A DNA stretch of 64,000 nt, from assembly GCA_003990955.1 (NCBI GenBank), contig BIFV01000008.1, positions 241,066 to 305,065 of the forward strand, read 5' to 3'. A program made the translations under genes and the position numbers. This DNA comes from Sporomusaceae bacterium FL31 (GTDB lineage: Bacteria > Bacillota > Negativicutes > DSM-1736 > Dendrosporobacteraceae). The notes beneath the pieces are model-generated. The model saw only the letters and a list, made by a program, of their open reading frames with translations, did no database searches and had not been told where the DNA came from. The number at the start of each line of letters is the position of its first letter. Positions within the stretch are counted from its first letter, which is position 1. Positions 32,825 to 43,726 of the stretch are shown in pieces.

Positions 32825-33280
32825 CTATCTATTCTTAGTTTGCCAATCAAAACTGATTAGAGGATCGTTCCAAGCCAATCGCTTCTCATCAGGATTTTGT
32901 GGGTTATAAGCTTCGGTAGTAAAATAGACAATGGCAGCTGGAGAATTTCCTAATACCCGGTAGCCGTGTGCGACACCTGCCGGGATAACCAGCACAATTG
33001 GATTATCTTCTCCCATGTAAAACACGGCTGTTTCCCCCTTCGTTGGAGAATGTTCACGCAGATCATGCAATACAACTTGCGCATTACCAATGGGGAAGAA
33101 CCAGATATCATCTTGCAATTCATGATAGTGAAACGCCTTAATGACACCTGGATATGTTTTCGACATTGACGCCTGACCGAATTTTTTTAGTAAGCCTTCA
33201 TTATCGCGCAATATTTCCATAAAAAAACCACGATCATCACCATGACGAATTAGCTTTTTTACCACAACATCCTGAATCAC
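32825..33280 (-). CDS. rfbC: dTDP-4-dehydrorhamnose 3,5-epimerase-like (short RmlC)
   Basis: Cupin epimerase for the third step to dTDP-rhamnose. At 151 residues it is shorter than the usual 180 or so, but the body is intact: [27 protein letters not shown] (catalytic-histidine region), [13 protein letters not shown] and [18 protein letters not shown]. The usual RGLHYQ is changed to KAFHYHE, as in a group of short homologues. It overlaps rfbA by 4 bp. Confidence 0.88.
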   Translation of the reverse strand: MIQDVVVKKLIRHGDDRGFFMEILRDNEGLLKKFGQASMSKTYPGVIKAFHYHELQDDIWFFPIGNAQVVLHDLREHSPTKGETAVFYMGEDNPIVLVIPAGVAHGYRVLGNSPAAIVYFTTEAYNPQNPDEKRLAWNDPLISFDWQTKNR

Positions 33281-34158
33281 ACAATCCCTCCTGTAACCAA
33301 AGAAGTTAAATATTGGCCATAGGCATTATTCTTAAGCTGTTCGGCTAATTTAAGCAGTTCCTGAGCATTAATATAACCTTTCCGGTATGCGATTTCTTCC
33401 GGGCAAGCCACTTTTAAGCCTTGTCTTTCTTCAATAGTCTGAACGAAATTTGACGCCTGCAGCAAGGACTCATGGGTACCGGTATCCAGCCAGGCATAAC
33501 CGCGTCCCAGCCTTTCCACTTGCAAATTACCCTGCTGCAAGTAGACTTGATTGATATCAGTAATTTCCAGTTCACCACGGGCTGACGCCTTAAGACCAGC
33601 AGCAATTTCAACAACTTGATTATCATAAAAATACAATCCGGTCACAGCATAGTTAGATTTGGGATTTTCCGGTTTTTCCGTTAAACTGCTAGGTTGGCCC
33701 GCTTCGTCGAATTCCACAACTCCATAATTATGAGGGTCTTTTACCCAATAAGCAAAGACAGTAGCTCCAACATCCCGGGCTGCTGCCCGCTGCATGACCG
33801 ATACCAAACTGTGACCATAAAAAATATTATCACCAAGAATGAGTGCACAGCCTTCATTCCCAATAAAATCACGCCCAATGATAAAAGCCTGTGCCAAACC
33901 GCCGGGATAATACTGAACTGCATAACGGATTCTAATTCCCCACTGCTGCCCATTTTGCAACAGACTTTGATACAATTGCAAATCCTGCGGGTTTGCAATA
34001 ACCAGAATATCCGTAATACCAGCTAACATCAACGCACTTAAAGGATAATAGACCATAGGTTTATCATAAATAGGCATTAGCTGTTTACTCACCACTTTGG
34101 TCAATGGATGCAAGCGAGTTCCTGTACCACCCGCCAGGATAATGCCTTTAGTAATCAT
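33277..34158 (-). CDS. rfbA: Glucose-1-phosphate thymidylyltransferase
   Basis: First step: dTTP plus glucose-1-phosphate gives dTDP-glucose. The 293-residue enzyme has the nucleotide signature [13 protein letters not shown] (about 8), [18 protein letters not shown] (about 24), and [13 protein letters not shown] (about 105) with the metal aspartate. The ATG at 34158 follows AGAGGAGGA by 6 nt; the longer frame from 34236 includes this ribosome site and is unlikely. It leads the rfbACBD set. Confidence 0.96.
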   Translation of the reverse strand: MITKGIILAGGTGTRLHPLTKVVSKQLMPIYDKPMVYYPLSALMLAGITDILVIANPQDLQLYQSLLQNGQQWGIRIRYAVQYYPGGLAQAFIIGRDFIGNEGCALILGDNIFYGHSLVSVMQRAAARDVGATVFAYWVKDPHNYGVVEFDEAGQPSSLTEKPENPKSNYAVTGLYFYDNQVVEIAAGLKASARGELEITDINQVYLQQGNLQVERLGRGYAWLDTGTHESLLQASNFVQTIEERQGLKVACPEEIAYRKGYINAQELLKLAEQLKNNAYGQYLTSLVTGGIV

Positions 34159-34246
34159 AGCGCGTCCTCCTCTAGATAGCAACGCCCAAAATTGCTCTGC
34201 TATATGATTATTTGCACTAATATTAAGATATGCCATAGCTATAGAA

Positions 34247-34274
34247 AAAGCGTCTGCTACTAAGCAGACGCTTT
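34247..34274 (-). terminator. Terminator between the epimerase gene and rfbA
   Basis: 12-bp stem AAAGCGTCTGCT (34247-34258) / AGCAGACGCTTT (34263-34274), loop ACTA, then T-rich on the minus strand. It separates galU and the epimerase gene from the rfb genes. Confidence 0.85.
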
Positions 34275-34296
34275 ATTATTTCAAATAAATTTATAA

Positions 34297-35211
34297 CTAT
34301 TTACAAAAGTATTCGTAGGTTTTAGCTAAGCCAATCGACAGTGGCACTTTTGGGGACCAACATAACGTCTCGATTGCTTTGTGATTTGCCAATGTGGAAC
34401 GGTAAATATCACCTTCACGCGCAGGCCCATAGCTCTTCTGTATGGATTTCCCCGAGATTTCAGTTAAAATTTGAATGAGTTCATTTACACTTGTTTCAGT
34501 ATTTGTACTTACATTTAACACTTCGTTTGCATTTGGACAAATAAGAGCGCACCAATTGGCAGCCGCTACGTCACCGACATAAATGAAGTCGCGAGTTTGT
34601 CCACCATCACCATGTACAACTAATACATGTCCTTCGCTAAATTTTCGAGTGAAAATACTAATAACGCCACCTTCCCCACCATCACCTTGACGTTCACCAT
34701 AGACATTCGAATAGCGAAGGACAAAATATTCTAAACCATAAATTTGGTAATATAATTGCAAGTAATTTTCGACCGTTAATTTACTTAAACCATAGAACGA
34801 TGTTGGTATCGTATTTGTTTCTTCTATTATCGGTATATCCTCAGAATCACCATATACTGCCGCTGAGGAAGCAAACACAACTCTCTTTACACTGGTCTTA
34901 CGGCAAGCTTCCAATATGTTAACAGTACCTAAAATATTGATTTGACAATCAAAATCAGGTTTATGAATTGAGATTGGCACCATTGTTTGAGCAGCCAGAT
35001 GAATTACTGCATCAAAACATTCTTCTGCAAAAATATCTATTATTTTTGGACTACAAATATCCATTATTATAATTTTAACAGTTTCCGGTATATTGTGTAC
35101 AAGACCTGTATTGAAATTATCAATTACAACAACACTACAGTCTTCATTTATTAACTTTTCTACCACATGCGACCCTATAAACCCGGCACCGCCAGTAACC
35201 AGAACTTTCAA
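34297..35211 (-). CDS. NAD-dependent sugar-nucleotide epimerase/dehydratase
   Basis: Extended SDR of 304 residues that probably epimerises a UDP-sugar. [11 protein letters not shown] (about 6), VIHLAAQTMVP (about 70), FASSAAVYGD (about 113) and YGLSKLTVENYL (about 141, catalytic Tyr/Lys). Similar proteins are annotated as UDP-glucose or UDP-GlcNAc 4-epimerase; the exact substrate is not certain. It follows galU in a two-gene unit, suggesting UDP-galactose formation. Confidence 0.85.
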   Translation of the reverse strand: MKVLVTGGAGFIGSHVVEKLINEDCSVVVIDNFNTGLVHNIPETVKIIIMDICSPKIIDIFAEECFDAVIHLAAQTMVPISIHKPDFDCQINILGTVNILEACRKTSVKRVVFASSAAVYGDSEDIPIIEETNTIPTSFYGLSKLTVENYLQLYYQIYGLEYFVLRYSNVYGERQGDGGEGGVISIFTRKFSEGHVLVVHGDGGQTRDFIYVGDVAAANWCALICPNANEVLNVSTNTETSVNELIQILTEISGKSIQKSYGPAREGDIYRSTLANHKAIETLCWSPKVPLSIGLAKTYEYFCK

Positions 35212-35286
35212 CTGTAAACCTCCCAGCGTTATGGATGAACCATTAACTCATAATATAAAATACAAAATAAATTGCCTTATCAAAGT

Positions 35287-36234
35287 CTATCTAGGAAGCC
35301 TAGACATATTATTATTTTGAATGGATTCACTCTCAGTTGCCGCAGCCTCTTCATTCTCAAGTATAGGACCAACAGTCTTTAATAAATATTTTAAGAAACT
35401 ATCCCGCAGGTCAGATCTTTTAAGCGCAAACTCCACAGTTGCTTCTAGATAGCCTTGTTTATCACCTACATCGTAGCGGCGACCGTAAAAATTGTATGCA
35501 TAAACGGGTTTTTCAGCAGCTAGACGGCAAAGCGCATCGGTAAGTTGAATCTCTCCACCTCGACCAGGTTGAGTTTGTTCAAGTAATGCAAATATTTCCG
35601 GTTCAATAATATATCGTCCAAGTACAGCTAATTGCGAAGGTGCCTCTTCGATCTCCGGTTTTTCAATTAAATCCAGAGCTTGCCACAAGTTATGTTTGAC
35701 TAGCTTCGGATTAACAATGCCATAACTGGATACTTTAGACTTAGGTACTTCCTGCACCCCTAAGATAGTACCAGGATAGTCTTCGTAGACATCAATCAAC
35801 TGCTTTAAGCACGGAACATTGGCATCAACGATATCATCACCAAGCAAAACAGCAAAAGGCTCATTACCGACAAATTGCTTGGCACACAGTACAGCGTGCC
35901 CAAGACCTTTTGCCTCTTTCTGACGAACATAGTGAATAGTAACATTGGAAATTTCCTCAATTAGCCCTAGTAAGTCATACTTGCCCTGCTGTTTAAGCTG
36001 TAATTCCAATTCCACCGAACGATCAAAATGATCCTCAATGGCCCGCTTATTGCGACCAGTTATAATCAAGATCTCTTCAATTCCGGATTGAATGGCTTCC
36101 TCTATAATATATTGAATCGCAGGTTTATCGACAATAGGCAACATTTCCTTAGGCTGAGCTTTCGTTGCTGGAAGAAACCTAGTCCCTAGGCCTGCAGCAG
36201 GAATAATAGCTTTACGAATCTTTGATGTTTGCAT
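35287..36234 (-). CDS. galU: UTP-glucose-1-phosphate uridylyltransferase
   Basis: Makes UDP-glucose, precursor of UDP-glucuronate, UDP-xylose and UDP-galacturonate used later in the locus. The 315-residue enzyme has PAAGLGTRFLPATKAQPKE (about 13), GHAVLCAKQFVGNEPFAVLLGDD (about 110) and a lysine-containing LDLIEKPE (about 180). GAAAGGGCG precedes the ATG. A poorly conserved tail of about 20 residues follows the catalytic domain. Confidence 0.96.
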   Translation of the reverse strand: MQTSKIRKAIIPAAGLGTRFLPATKAQPKEMLPIVDKPAIQYIIEEAIQSGIEEILIITGRNKRAIEDHFDRSVELELQLKQQGKYDLLGLIEEISNVTIHYVRQKEAKGLGHAVLCAKQFVGNEPFAVLLGDDIVDANVPCLKQLIDVYEDYPGTILGVQEVPKSKVSSYGIVNPKLVKHNLWQALDLIEKPEIEEAPSQLAVLGRYIIEPEIFALLEQTQPGRGGEIQLTDALCRLAAEKPVYAYNFYGRRYDVGDKQGYLEATVEFALKRSDLRDSFLKYLLKTVGPILENEEAAATESESIQNNNMSRLPR

Positions 36235-36366
36235 AAATTAAAGCGCCCTTTCTCGTAAATCAAATTAATTTTTTTTAGATTCATTTCGCCAAATTTATTA
36301 AAATTCCTACAGTCCCATAACTGCTTATACCATAGTAGTAAAAAATCCACAGTTAGAAGAACTTTG

Positions 36367-37728
36367 CTAAGCATTGATTATTTCTAATAATTCCTTTGTC
36401 TTCTGCTCCATCAGTTCTATATCACACCTAGACTCTACATTCAATCTCAGCACAGGCTCTGTATTTGACATACGTACATTAAATCGCCATTTTTCAAATT
36501 CAACACTCAATCCGTCCACATATTCAACTTTTAGTGCGTTGTGGGTATATTTCTCTTCTATTTTCTTTATAACTGCTTTTGCATCAGCTACAGTATTATT
36601 AATCTCCCCACTGACGGGATAACACGCCGTTCTTTCTTTCATAAGCTGAGATAAAACTCTACCTTCCCGACTTAGAATTTCAAGTACAAGTAGCCATGGA
36701 ATCATACCACTATCACAATACGAAAATTCCTTAAAATAATGATGGGCGGACATCTCTCCACCATATAAAGCATCCTCTTTACGCATGCGTTCTTTAATAA
36801 AGGCATGCCCGCTTTTTGATAAGATAGGAATTCCACCGGCTTCCTCAACCACCTCAACGGTATTCCAGGTAAGACGAGGATCATAGATAATCTTAGCCCC
36901 TGGCTGTTTCCTTAAAAAAGCTTGAGCTAAAAATCCAACAAGATAATAGCCCTCGATAAATTGACCTTGTTCATCAAATAGGAAGCAGCGATCAAAATCA
37001 CCATCCCAGGCAATACCAATATCCGCACCTGCTTTACGAACAACGTTAGCAGTCGCTTCACGATTTTCTATTAACAATGGATTTGGTACACCATTTGGAA
37101 AACTCCCATCTGGGTCATGATTAATTTTAATAAATTCAAATGGTAAGTATTTCTCCAAAGCATCAATAACATGCCCGGCTCCGCCGTTACCAGCATTAAT
37201 AACTATTTTTAAAGGCTTCAAAACTGAAACATCAACATAACTTAATAGATGCTCTATGTAATCGTCTAATATTTTAGCTTGTGAGACTTTTCCTAACACA
37301 GCTCCGTTCTCAACAGGAAGAAAAGAAGCACTAATAACCATTTCTTCGATATCCTTAAGACCACTATCACCACTAATTGGCTTAGACAGCTCCCTCACAA
37401 GTTTCATCCCGTTATAGTCTTGTGGATTATGGCTGGCAGTAATCATAATACCACCATCTAATTTTAAATGAAATGTAGCAAAATAAATTTGCTCAGTACC
37501 GCAAAGTCCAATATCGATTACATCACACCCAGCATCAGTAAGGCCTTTAACTAAGGCATCACGTAAAGAAGGGCCAGACAGCCTAATATCATGTCCTACC
37601 GCTACTTTTTTTGATTTTATAATTTCAACATAGGAACGACCAATGCGGTACGCCATCTCTTCGTTAATCTCGGAAGGAACTTTCCCGCGAATATCGTACG
37701 CTTTAAAAGCATTACGCTTAAATTCCAT
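36367..37728 (-). CDS. Phosphomannomutase/phosphoglucomutase
   Basis: Interconverts hexose 6- and 1-phosphates, supplying mannose-1-phosphate for GDP-mannose. The 453-residue protein has all four signature loops: [11 protein letters not shown] with the phosphoserine, DGDFDR metal loop, [10 protein letters not shown] sugar-binding loop and [12 protein letters not shown] phosphate-binding loop near the C-terminus. The ATG at 37728 follows AAGGAGAGG; the longer frame from 37755 is less likely. It lies 30 bp after manC, in one unit. Confidence 0.95.
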   Translation of the reverse strand: MEFKRNAFKAYDIRGKVPSEINEEMAYRIGRSYVEIIKSKKVAVGHDIRLSGPSLRDALVKGLTDAGCDVIDIGLCGTEQIYFATFHLKLDGGIMITASHNPQDYNGMKLVRELSKPISGDSGLKDIEEMVISASFLPVENGAVLGKVSQAKILDDYIEHLLSYVDVSVLKPLKIVINAGNGGAGHVIDALEKYLPFEFIKINHDPDGSFPNGVPNPLLIENREATANVVRKAGADIGIAWDGDFDRCFLFDEQGQFIEGYYLVGFLAQAFLRKQPGAKIIYDPRLTWNTVEVVEEAGGIPILSKSGHAFIKERMRKEDALYGGEMSAHHYFKEFSYCDSGMIPWLLVLEILSREGRVLSQLMKERTACYPVSGEINNTVADAKAVIKKIEEKYTHNALKVEYVDGLSVEFEKWRFNVRMSNTEPVLRLNVESRCDIELMEQKTKELLEIINA

Positions 37729-37757
37729 ATAATACCTCTCCTTATAAAAAAACAATA

Positions 37758-39140
37758 TTATGATCTTCCATAAACATCATCGAAACGAACAATATCATCT
37801 TCTTCTAAATAGCTACCGTTTTGTACCTCAATGATTTCCAATGTAATTTTTCCCGGATTTTCCAAGCGATGTTTGGTTGACTGAGGGACAAAGATACTTT
37901 CATTCTCGTGAACCATCATCTCTTTGTCACCAATAGTCACTTTGGCCGTTCCTGCGGTTACAATCCAATGCTCGCTCCGGTGGTAATGCATTTGCAAACT
38001 AAGTTGATGCCCAGGAGTCACAGCAATCTTTTTCATTTTAAAGCCTGGTCCTTCCCCAAGAACAGTATAACTCCCCCACGGGCGATACATAGTAGTATGC
38101 TCAGTCGCCTCTTTACGACCTCTTTTCTTTAGCTCATCAACTAGATTCTTAACCTTTTGTGATTCACCTTTTTTGGCAACGACGATAACATCATCTGTCT
38201 CAACGACTAATAAATCTTCTAAGCCAATACCGGCAATTAGACGGTTTTGCCCCAACATAAGAGTATTAGCGCATTCAATAGGTATACAGTCACCAATAAC
38301 CGCATTACCTTGATCATCTTTCTCTAATACCTCGTGAATTGCATCCCATGACCCGATATCATTCCAACTGGCTTTTAAAGGAATAATAACTACATTTTTA
38401 GATTTTTCAGCAACAGCATAATCAATTGATATAGCAGGCATTTCTTCAAACCTTGTTAGCATTTCGGTAAAACCAAGTGAAGCCAGTTCGTAAATCTCAG
38501 GCTGATAAGTACAAAACTCTTTCAAAATGCAGCCTATAGAAAAAACAAACATTCCTGAATTCCAATAAAAATTACCGGCGTCCAGATATTTCTTCGCCAT
38601 TTCAATATCAGGTTTTTCCTTAAAAGATTCAACTGTATAACCAGCACCAATATTAGATCCAGCCTGAATATAACCATAACCAGTTTCCGGCTTGTCGGGT
38701 TTAATTCCAAAAGTAATAATTCGATTTTCATTAGCCATATCTATTGCTGAATTAACATTTTTTATAAATTCACTATTTGGATAGATAATATGGTCTGAAG
38801 GTGTAATAAACATGACTTCATCAGTATCAGCACCAAGCTTATCGATACAATATTGAGCCGCCAAAGCTATGGCAGGTGCTGTATTTTTCCCAGTAGGTTC
38901 TAATAAAATATGAGCATCATTAACACCGCATTCTATTAACTCTGTTTTTACATGATGGAAATATTCATTGTTAGTTACCACAACAATATCATTAGCCTGC
39001 GCAAGTGGTAAAAACCGGATTAACGTTTGTCCCAATAATGAATGTTTTTTCCCTATTTTTAAAAATTGCTTTGGAAAACTTGCTCTAGATAATGGGAACA
39101 GTCGCGTTCCCCCGCCCCCTGCCAAAATGATAACCTTCAC
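37758..39140 (-). CDS. manC: Mannose-1-phosphate guanylyltransferase / mannose-6-phosphate isomerase
   Basis: Bifunctional type II enzyme of 460 residues. The N-terminal nucleotidyltransferase has [19 protein letters not shown] (about 7) and [12 protein letters not shown] (about 177). The C-terminal cupin phosphomannose isomerase has [15 protein letters not shown] (about 392) and the metal ligands. Together with the mutase downstream it makes GDP-mannose for gmd and mannosyltransferases. The upstream neighbour is a patch of decayed genes. Confidence 0.95.
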   Translation of the reverse strand: MKVIILAGGGGTRLFPLSRASFPKQFLKIGKKHSLLGQTLIRFLPLAQANDIVVVTNNEYFHHVKTELIECGVNDAHILLEPTGKNTAPAIALAAQYCIDKLGADTDEVMFITPSDHIIYPNSEFIKNVNSAIDMANENRIITFGIKPDKPETGYGYIQAGSNIGAGYTVESFKEKPDIEMAKKYLDAGNFYWNSGMFVFSIGCILKEFCTYQPEIYELASLGFTEMLTRFEEMPAISIDYAVAEKSKNVVIIPLKASWNDIGSWDAIHEVLEKDDQGNAVIGDCIPIECANTLMLGQNRLIAGIGLEDLLVVETDDVIVVAKKGESQKVKNLVDELKKRGRKEATEHTTMYRPWGSYTVLGEGPGFKMKKIAVTPGHQLSLQMHYHRSEHWIVTAGTAKVTIGDKEMMVHENESIFVPQSTKHRLENPGKITLEIIEVQNGSYLEEDDIVRFDDVYGRS

Positions 39141-39181
39141 CTATATCACACCTTTCCACTTGATAGTCAAGACTTATTAGA

Positions 39182-39379
39182 TTATCCCTTACGTCTTCCA
39201 CTGCAAACTCGAACACCGCTCTGCCCGGCACCACCGTTTGCTAACAATCCCCGTTTAGTACGCCATATATTTATAGTTTGCCAAGCTACATACAATTTCT
39301 CGGCAATTCCTTTATCCGTTAGCCCCTGTTTATATAAGTCCATTCTTTGAGCTTCCTCTTCAGGAGACAATCTATTCAT
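39182..39379 (-). CDS. Small helix-turn-helix protein (orphan, in decayed region)
   Basis: A 65-residue protein with a homeodomain-like helix-turn-helix: SPEEEAQRMDLYKQGL and DKGIAEKLYVAWQTINIWRTKRGL. It lacks further domains. Its ATG overlaps the stop of the PfkB remnant (ATGAATAG), so the two were translated in coupling. With its partner disrupted, activity is doubtful. It could be a regulator or a resolvase-type remnant. Confidence 0.45.
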   Translation of the reverse strand: MNRLSPEEEAQRMDLYKQGLTDKGIAEKLYVAWQTINIWRTKRGLLANGGAGQSGVRVCSGRRKG

Positions 39380-40200
39380 CGTTAAATTTACTGAAGAAAG
39401 CATCGTTTTCGCTTTTTAAACTCAACTCAGCACATGTATTCTCATCTGACTCAATTGTCCATGCGGCAACCTTCGTACCATAAATGACTGCTTCTGCCAA
39501 AGGTCTTCCTTTTATAAGTCCCATGACTGTTCCCGAAAAGAAGGCATCACCCGCACCAGAGGTATCAACAACTTCCACTGGAACTACTGGCTGATAGCCA
39601 AGTTTATTGCTGCTAATATTATAATATATTGCACCTTTACTGCCTAGAGTAATGACCATTAACTTCATTCCAGTTTCGATTGCATAGTTTTCAGCATTAG
39701 TTGCATATCATCTAAACTTAACTCTTCAAAATTCGTACCAAGTTAGACGACCTTCTTCAACATGATTGCAAATAAAGCACTCTAAATCACATAAAATATC
39801 CCTATCACTAAGTAAACATCCATATTCCCGGGAATGCCGTAAACAAGTCGCTGAGCTTCTTTGCATAGCTGAATGACTTTTCTGGTTATATTGGCGTTTA
39901 GATCAACTTCAAGCACGATATGGCTACACAAATTAACAATTTCAGTTCCTTTATTTTCGATGAGATCTTCTAAAATTGATAATTTCGGCATCTGGGATAT
40001 AGATCCGACTAAATCACCACTTTGATTCATGATAGCTAGCACATTCCCATACCACAGCAATCAGTTTGTGCTAAATAATCCAAATTTATATTAGAATTAC
40101 TAAGGTTTCTTCTCACGTCTTGCCCAATGGCAATATTATCTATACTAGATATAAATGTTGTGGGCAATCCTAATTTAGCTAAAGTAAGACCAACTGGTAC
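39372..40200 (-). pseudogene. PfkB-family carbohydrate kinase remnant
   Basis: Pieces of a ribokinase/adenosine-kinase-like gene in different frames. From the 5' side: VGLTLAKLGLPTTFIS near 40200-40150 (the usual first 40 residues are missing), then QSGDLVGSI in another frame (about 40040), TNFEELSLDDMQLM in a third (about 39740), and an intact C-terminal part (39372-39668) with the catalytic VDTSGAGDAFFSG. Several frameshifts and stops rule out a working product. The 5' end lies in a perfect palindrome. Confidence 0.8.
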
Positions 40201-40213
40201 CAGTTGGTCTTAC
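40184..40213. repeat. Perfect 30-bp palindrome without loop
   Basis: GTAAGACCAACTGGT followed directly by its reverse complement. It lies at the border between the PfkB and AhcY remnants, suggesting a rearrangement point. Confidence 0.9.
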
Positions 40214-40470
40214 AAGAATATTAAGCATGTTTTAAATAGTCTCTCTGTTCTTTTGTCAGCGAATCTATTGAAATATTCATCACCTTCAATTTAATATGTG
40301 CAACTTTCGCATTAAGTTCATCAGAAATGTTGTAGACTTCACTTATCATTCACTTATCATTCACCGATCAAATTCCATAATGTAATACAGCTAACACCTG
40401 CATTGCAAATGATAAGCCCAGGATTTTGATTGGGTGACTATCGCCAACAGCATGAAAATTCGCGTCTCAT
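40207..40470 (-). pseudogene. ahcY: Adenosylhomocysteinase C-terminal remnant
   Basis: Read on the minus strand the segment gives GDSHPIKILGLSFAMQVLAV, which matches the conserved EGHPAEVMDMSFANQAL part of S-adenosylhomocysteine hydrolase. After a frameshift it gives VYNISDELNAKVAHIKLKV and SLTKEQRDYLKHA, which match its C-terminal end. The 5' nine-tenths of the gene are missing. A tandem 11-bp repeat, TTCACTTATCA (40337-40363), lies at the frameshift. It is non-functional. Confidence 0.75.
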
Positions 40471-40483
40471 TCGTTTATATTCT

Positions 40484-41410
40484 TTAATACGTTGCTCTGA
40501 ACCAGCCATATGTTTTTATAATACCTTCACGTAAATCAGTTTTAGCCCACCATCCTAGAGAATTAAGGCGACTCACATCCAGACGCTTAACCGGAGTTCC
40601 ATCAGGCTTATCTGCATCGTAAATGACCTGACCTTGAAAACCAACAACATCGGCAACCAGATCTGCAAGCTCAGAGATTGCCAGGTCAATTCCTGTACCA
40701 ATATTAATAAAGTCATCCCCGTCGTACCTCTCCATTAAAAAGCAACAAGCATCAGCTAAATCATCCACATATAGAAACTCTCGCCGAGGTTTTCCACTTC
40801 CCCAAACTACAACTTCTGCAGATCCTGTCTGCTTTGCCTCATGGAACTTCCGTAATAGCGCAGGCAAGACATGAGAGTTATTTAAGTCAAAATTATCATT
40901 GATACCATACAAATTCGTAGGCATAACCGAAACAAAATTAGAGCCATATTGTTTTTTATATGCTTGACACATTTTAATTCCGGTTATTTTAGCAATCGCA
41001 TATGCCTCATTAGTGGGCTCAAGCTCATTGGTCAGCAAATATTCTTCTTTCAAAGGCTGTGGTGCGAACTTCGGGTAAATACATGAACTTCCCAAAAATA
41101 ATAGTTTCTTTACTTCATATAAATGAGCCGCATGAATAATATTGCTTTGAATCATTAGATTGTTATAGATAAACTCTGCTGGATAGGTGTTATTTGCATA
41201 AATACCCCCTACTTTTGCAGCCGCCAAGAAAACATACTCAGGTCTTTCATTCTGAAAAAACTGTTGTACTGCATGTTGATCTCGTAGATCTAATTCGCAA
41301 CTGGTTTTCTCAATGATGTGTATATATCCATCTTCAAGAAGTTTGCGGACAATCGCAGAGCCAACCATGCCACGACTGCCTGCAACATAAATTCTGCTAT
41401 CTTTATTCAT
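40484..41410 (-). CDS. fcl: GDP-L-fucose synthase
   Basis: Converts GDP-4-keto-6-deoxymannose to GDP-L-fucose by epimerisation and NADPH reduction. The 308-residue SDR has [13 protein letters not shown] (about 8), [18 protein letters not shown] (about 62), [15 protein letters not shown] (about 104, catalytic Ser/Cys) and [11 protein letters not shown] (about 135, Tyr/Lys). Its ATG overlaps the gmd stop region (ATGAATAA), so translation is coupled. The window also has a fucosyltransferase. Confidence 0.95.
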   Translation of the reverse strand: MNKDSRIYVAGSRGMVGSAIVRKLLEDGYIHIIEKTSCELDLRDQHAVQQFFQNERPEYVFLAAAKVGGIYANNTYPAEFIYNNLMIQSNIIHAAHLYEVKKLLFLGSSCIYPKFAPQPLKEEYLLTNELEPTNEAYAIAKITGIKMCQAYKKQYGSNFVSVMPTNLYGINDNFDLNNSHVLPALLRKFHEAKQTGSAEVVVWGSGKPRREFLYVDDLADACCFLMERYDGDDFINIGTGIDLAISELADLVADVVGFQGQVIYDADKPDGTPVKRLDVSRLNSLGWWAKTDLREGIIKTYGWFRATY

Positions 41411-42491
41411 GGGCGTTGTTTACCTTATATCCATGATCTTTACAAAGGACGTCTCTTTCTGTTTTACGGACATCCTCATCCACCATCATTTTAACAAGTT
41501 CACTCAAACTAGTCTCAGGCTCCCACCCTAATTTTTGTTTTGCTTTCGTCGGATCCCCTAGTAATAAATCAACCTCAGTAGGACGGAAATATTTCGGATC
41601 CACAAGTACTAAATCTCTACCTGTATCTGCATCGATGCCCTTTTCGTTTACACCGATTCCCTGCCAAATAATTCGAATTCCAACATGTTCAAACGCCATC
41701 TCTACAAATTCTCTAACTGCGTGAGTTTCCCCAGTAGCAATAACAAAATCATCGGGTTGTTCCTGCTGTAGCATTAGCCACATTGCTTTAACATAGTCAC
41801 AAGCAAAACCCCAGTCTCGTTTTGCATCCAAATTACCTAAATATAAGTGCTTTTGCAGGCCTAATTTTATTCTAGCCACCGCACGCGTAATTTTTCGAGT
41901 AACAAATGTCTCTCCACGTATAGGCGATTCATGATTAAACAAAATACCATTGCAGGCATAAATTCCATAAGCTTCTCGATAATTGACCGTAATCCAGTAA
42001 CCATAAATCTTAGCTGCTGCATAAGGACTACGCGGATAAAAGGGGGTAGTTTCCTTTTGGGGTGTTTCCTGAACTTTTCCATACAATTCGCTAGTTGACG
42101 CTTGATAAAACTTGGTCTTTTTCTCTAATCCTAAAATTCGGATTGCTTCCAGTATCCGAAGAGTGCCGAGTGCATCCGAATTAGCCGTATATTCAGGGGT
42201 TTCAAATGAAACTTGTACATGGCTTTGGGCTGCTAGGTTATAAATCTCATCCGGTTGCACCTGTTGAATAATACGAATTAAGTTTGTTGAATCGGTCAGG
42301 TCACCGTAATGTAGAAAAAAATTCACATTCTCTTCATGCTGATCATGGTACAAATGATCAATTCTCTCTGTATTAAAAAGCGAGCTTCTTCGCTTTATTC
42401 CATGAACGACATATCCCTTTTGTAATAAGAATTCTGCCAAATATGCGCCATCTTGACCTGTTATTCCAGTTATAAGGGCTATTTTTTTCAT
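41403..42491 (-). CDS. gmd: GDP-mannose 4,6-dehydratase
   Basis: Makes GDP-4-keto-6-deoxymannose, the branch point to GDP-fucose and possibly GDP-perosamine. The 362-residue SDR has [16 protein letters not shown] (about 8), [19 protein letters not shown] (about 33), [12 protein letters not shown] (about 84), [11 protein letters not shown] (about 120) and [11 protein letters not shown] (about 148). GAAAGGATTGAGATA precedes the ATG at 42491, which is preferred over the frame from 42518. Confidence 0.96.
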   Translation of the reverse strand: MKKIALITGITGQDGAYLAEFLLQKGYVVHGIKRRSSLFNTERIDHLYHDQHEENVNFFLHYGDLTDSTNLIRIIQQVQPDEIYNLAAQSHVQVSFETPEYTANSDALGTLRILEAIRILGLEKKTKFYQASTSELYGKVQETPQKETTPFYPRSPYAAAKIYGYWITVNYREAYGIYACNGILFNHESPIRGETFVTRKITRAVARIKLGLQKHLYLGNLDAKRDWGFACDYVKAMWLMLQQEQPDDFVIATGETHAVREFVEMAFEHVGIRIIWQGIGVNEKGIDADTGRDLVLVDPKYFRPTEVDLLLGDPTKAKQKLGWEPETSLSELVKMMVDEDVRKTERDVLCKDHGYKVNNAHE

Positions 42492-42558
42492 TATCTCAAT
42501 CCTTTCTATTTCTACCATATCCTAATCAAAGCTATTACAGTTTTCCTACTAGCTTCTC

Positions 42559-43698
42559 TCATTTACAAAATTTAGTTTTTTCCCATTTCTTATAGTTTTC
42601 CTCAATAATTTTTTTAAACTTAACTCTAAAAACACTCTTAGAAAAACGTTCTGCATTAATCCGACATGCACTTGGCAAAATGGATTCCCGATTTTGTTCA
42701 AACAAAATTACAGCATCTTGAAGTGCACGTATATCCTGCTCATAAAAAAATACCCCGGTAGGATTTTGAGCTTTCAATCCTTGAATAGTCTCTGTCACTC
42801 CACCCTTACCGTATGCAATAACTGGCGTACCACATGCCTGTGCTTCAACTGGAGTTATACCAAAATCCTCTTCCGCAGCAAATACAAATGCTTTTGCTCT
42901 TTGCATGTAATCCATTAAGACACTAGATGGCTGATAACCTAACACCTCAACATTTTTTCCGCACTTTGACTTGATTTTATCATAATCTGGCCCGTCACCA
43001 ATAACTATAAGCTTCTTATTTGGCATGCTATTAAAAGCTTCAACAATAAGATCTATCTTTTTGTAAGGTACCATACGAGATGCAGTTAAATAAAAATCAT
43101 CTTTATCTTGGCGCAACTTCAGACCTTCGACATCGACCGGAGGATATATTATTGAAGCTTCGCGCCGATAAAGCTTCCATATACGCCTGACAATAAATTG
43201 AGAATTTGCGATCATAAAGTCTACACTATTTGCTGTACGTAAGTCCCACGATCTAATATAGTGAAGAATAGCTTTGGCCATCCAGCCTTTCCAGCCTTCC
43301 ATTAAGCCTGATTCGCGTAAATATTGATGCTGTAAATCCCAAGCATATCGAATCGGAGAATGGATATAAGAAATATGTAGCTGATCCGGCCCTGTAATAA
43401 CGCCTTTTGCCACAGCGTGAGAACTAGAGAGAATCAAATCATAGCTTGATAAATCGAATTGCTCCACCGCCAATGGCATCAAAGGTAGATAGTTTCGATA
43501 TCTATTCTGGGCTTTAGGTAGTTTTTGAATAAAAGAGGTATGTACAGGCTTTCCTTGGAGAAACTGGCGCTGCTTTTGAGGCAAAAAATCAACTATACTA
43601 AATAAATCGGCTTCAGGATAAAGTAATAATATTTCTTCTAGAACACGCTCAGCGCCAGCATACGTAACAAGCCAGTCATGTATTACAGCAATTTTCAT
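42559..43698 (-). CDS. Family 4 glycosyltransferase
   Basis: GT-B retaining transferase of 379 residues. AVIHDWLVTYAGAERVLEE at the start is the acceptor loop of a common WbaZ-like mannosyltransferase group. The C-terminal donor site has the E-x7-E element FGITPVEAQACGTPVIA and YGKGGVTE. The donor would be GDP-mannose by family habit, consistent with manC in the locus, but this is inference. It is separated from gmd by 67 bp. Confidence 0.9.
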   Translation of the reverse strand: MKIAVIHDWLVTYAGAERVLEEILLLYPEADLFSIVDFLPQKQRQFLQGKPVHTSFIQKLPKAQNRYRNYLPLMPLAVEQFDLSSYDLILSSSHAVAKGVITGPDQLHISYIHSPIRYAWDLQHQYLRESGLMEGWKGWMAKAILHYIRSWDLRTANSVDFMIANSQFIVRRIWKLYRREASIIYPPVDVEGLKLRQDKDDFYLTASRMVPYKKIDLIVEAFNSMPNKKLIVIGDGPDYDKIKSKCGKNVEVLGYQPSSVLMDYMQRAKAFVFAAEEDFGITPVEAQACGTPVIAYGKGGVTETIQGLKAQNPTGVFFYEQDIRALQDAVILFEQNRESILPSACRINAERFSKSVFRVKFKKIIEENYKKWEKTKFCK

Positions 43699-43726
43699 TT
43701 ATACACCCCCTTAAACTCTACCTAGT

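Noticed and set aside
40061..40483. An intact small gene between fcl and the PfkB remnant
   Set aside because: All frames are broken; the similarity to AhcY continues across a frameshift, so it is a relic.
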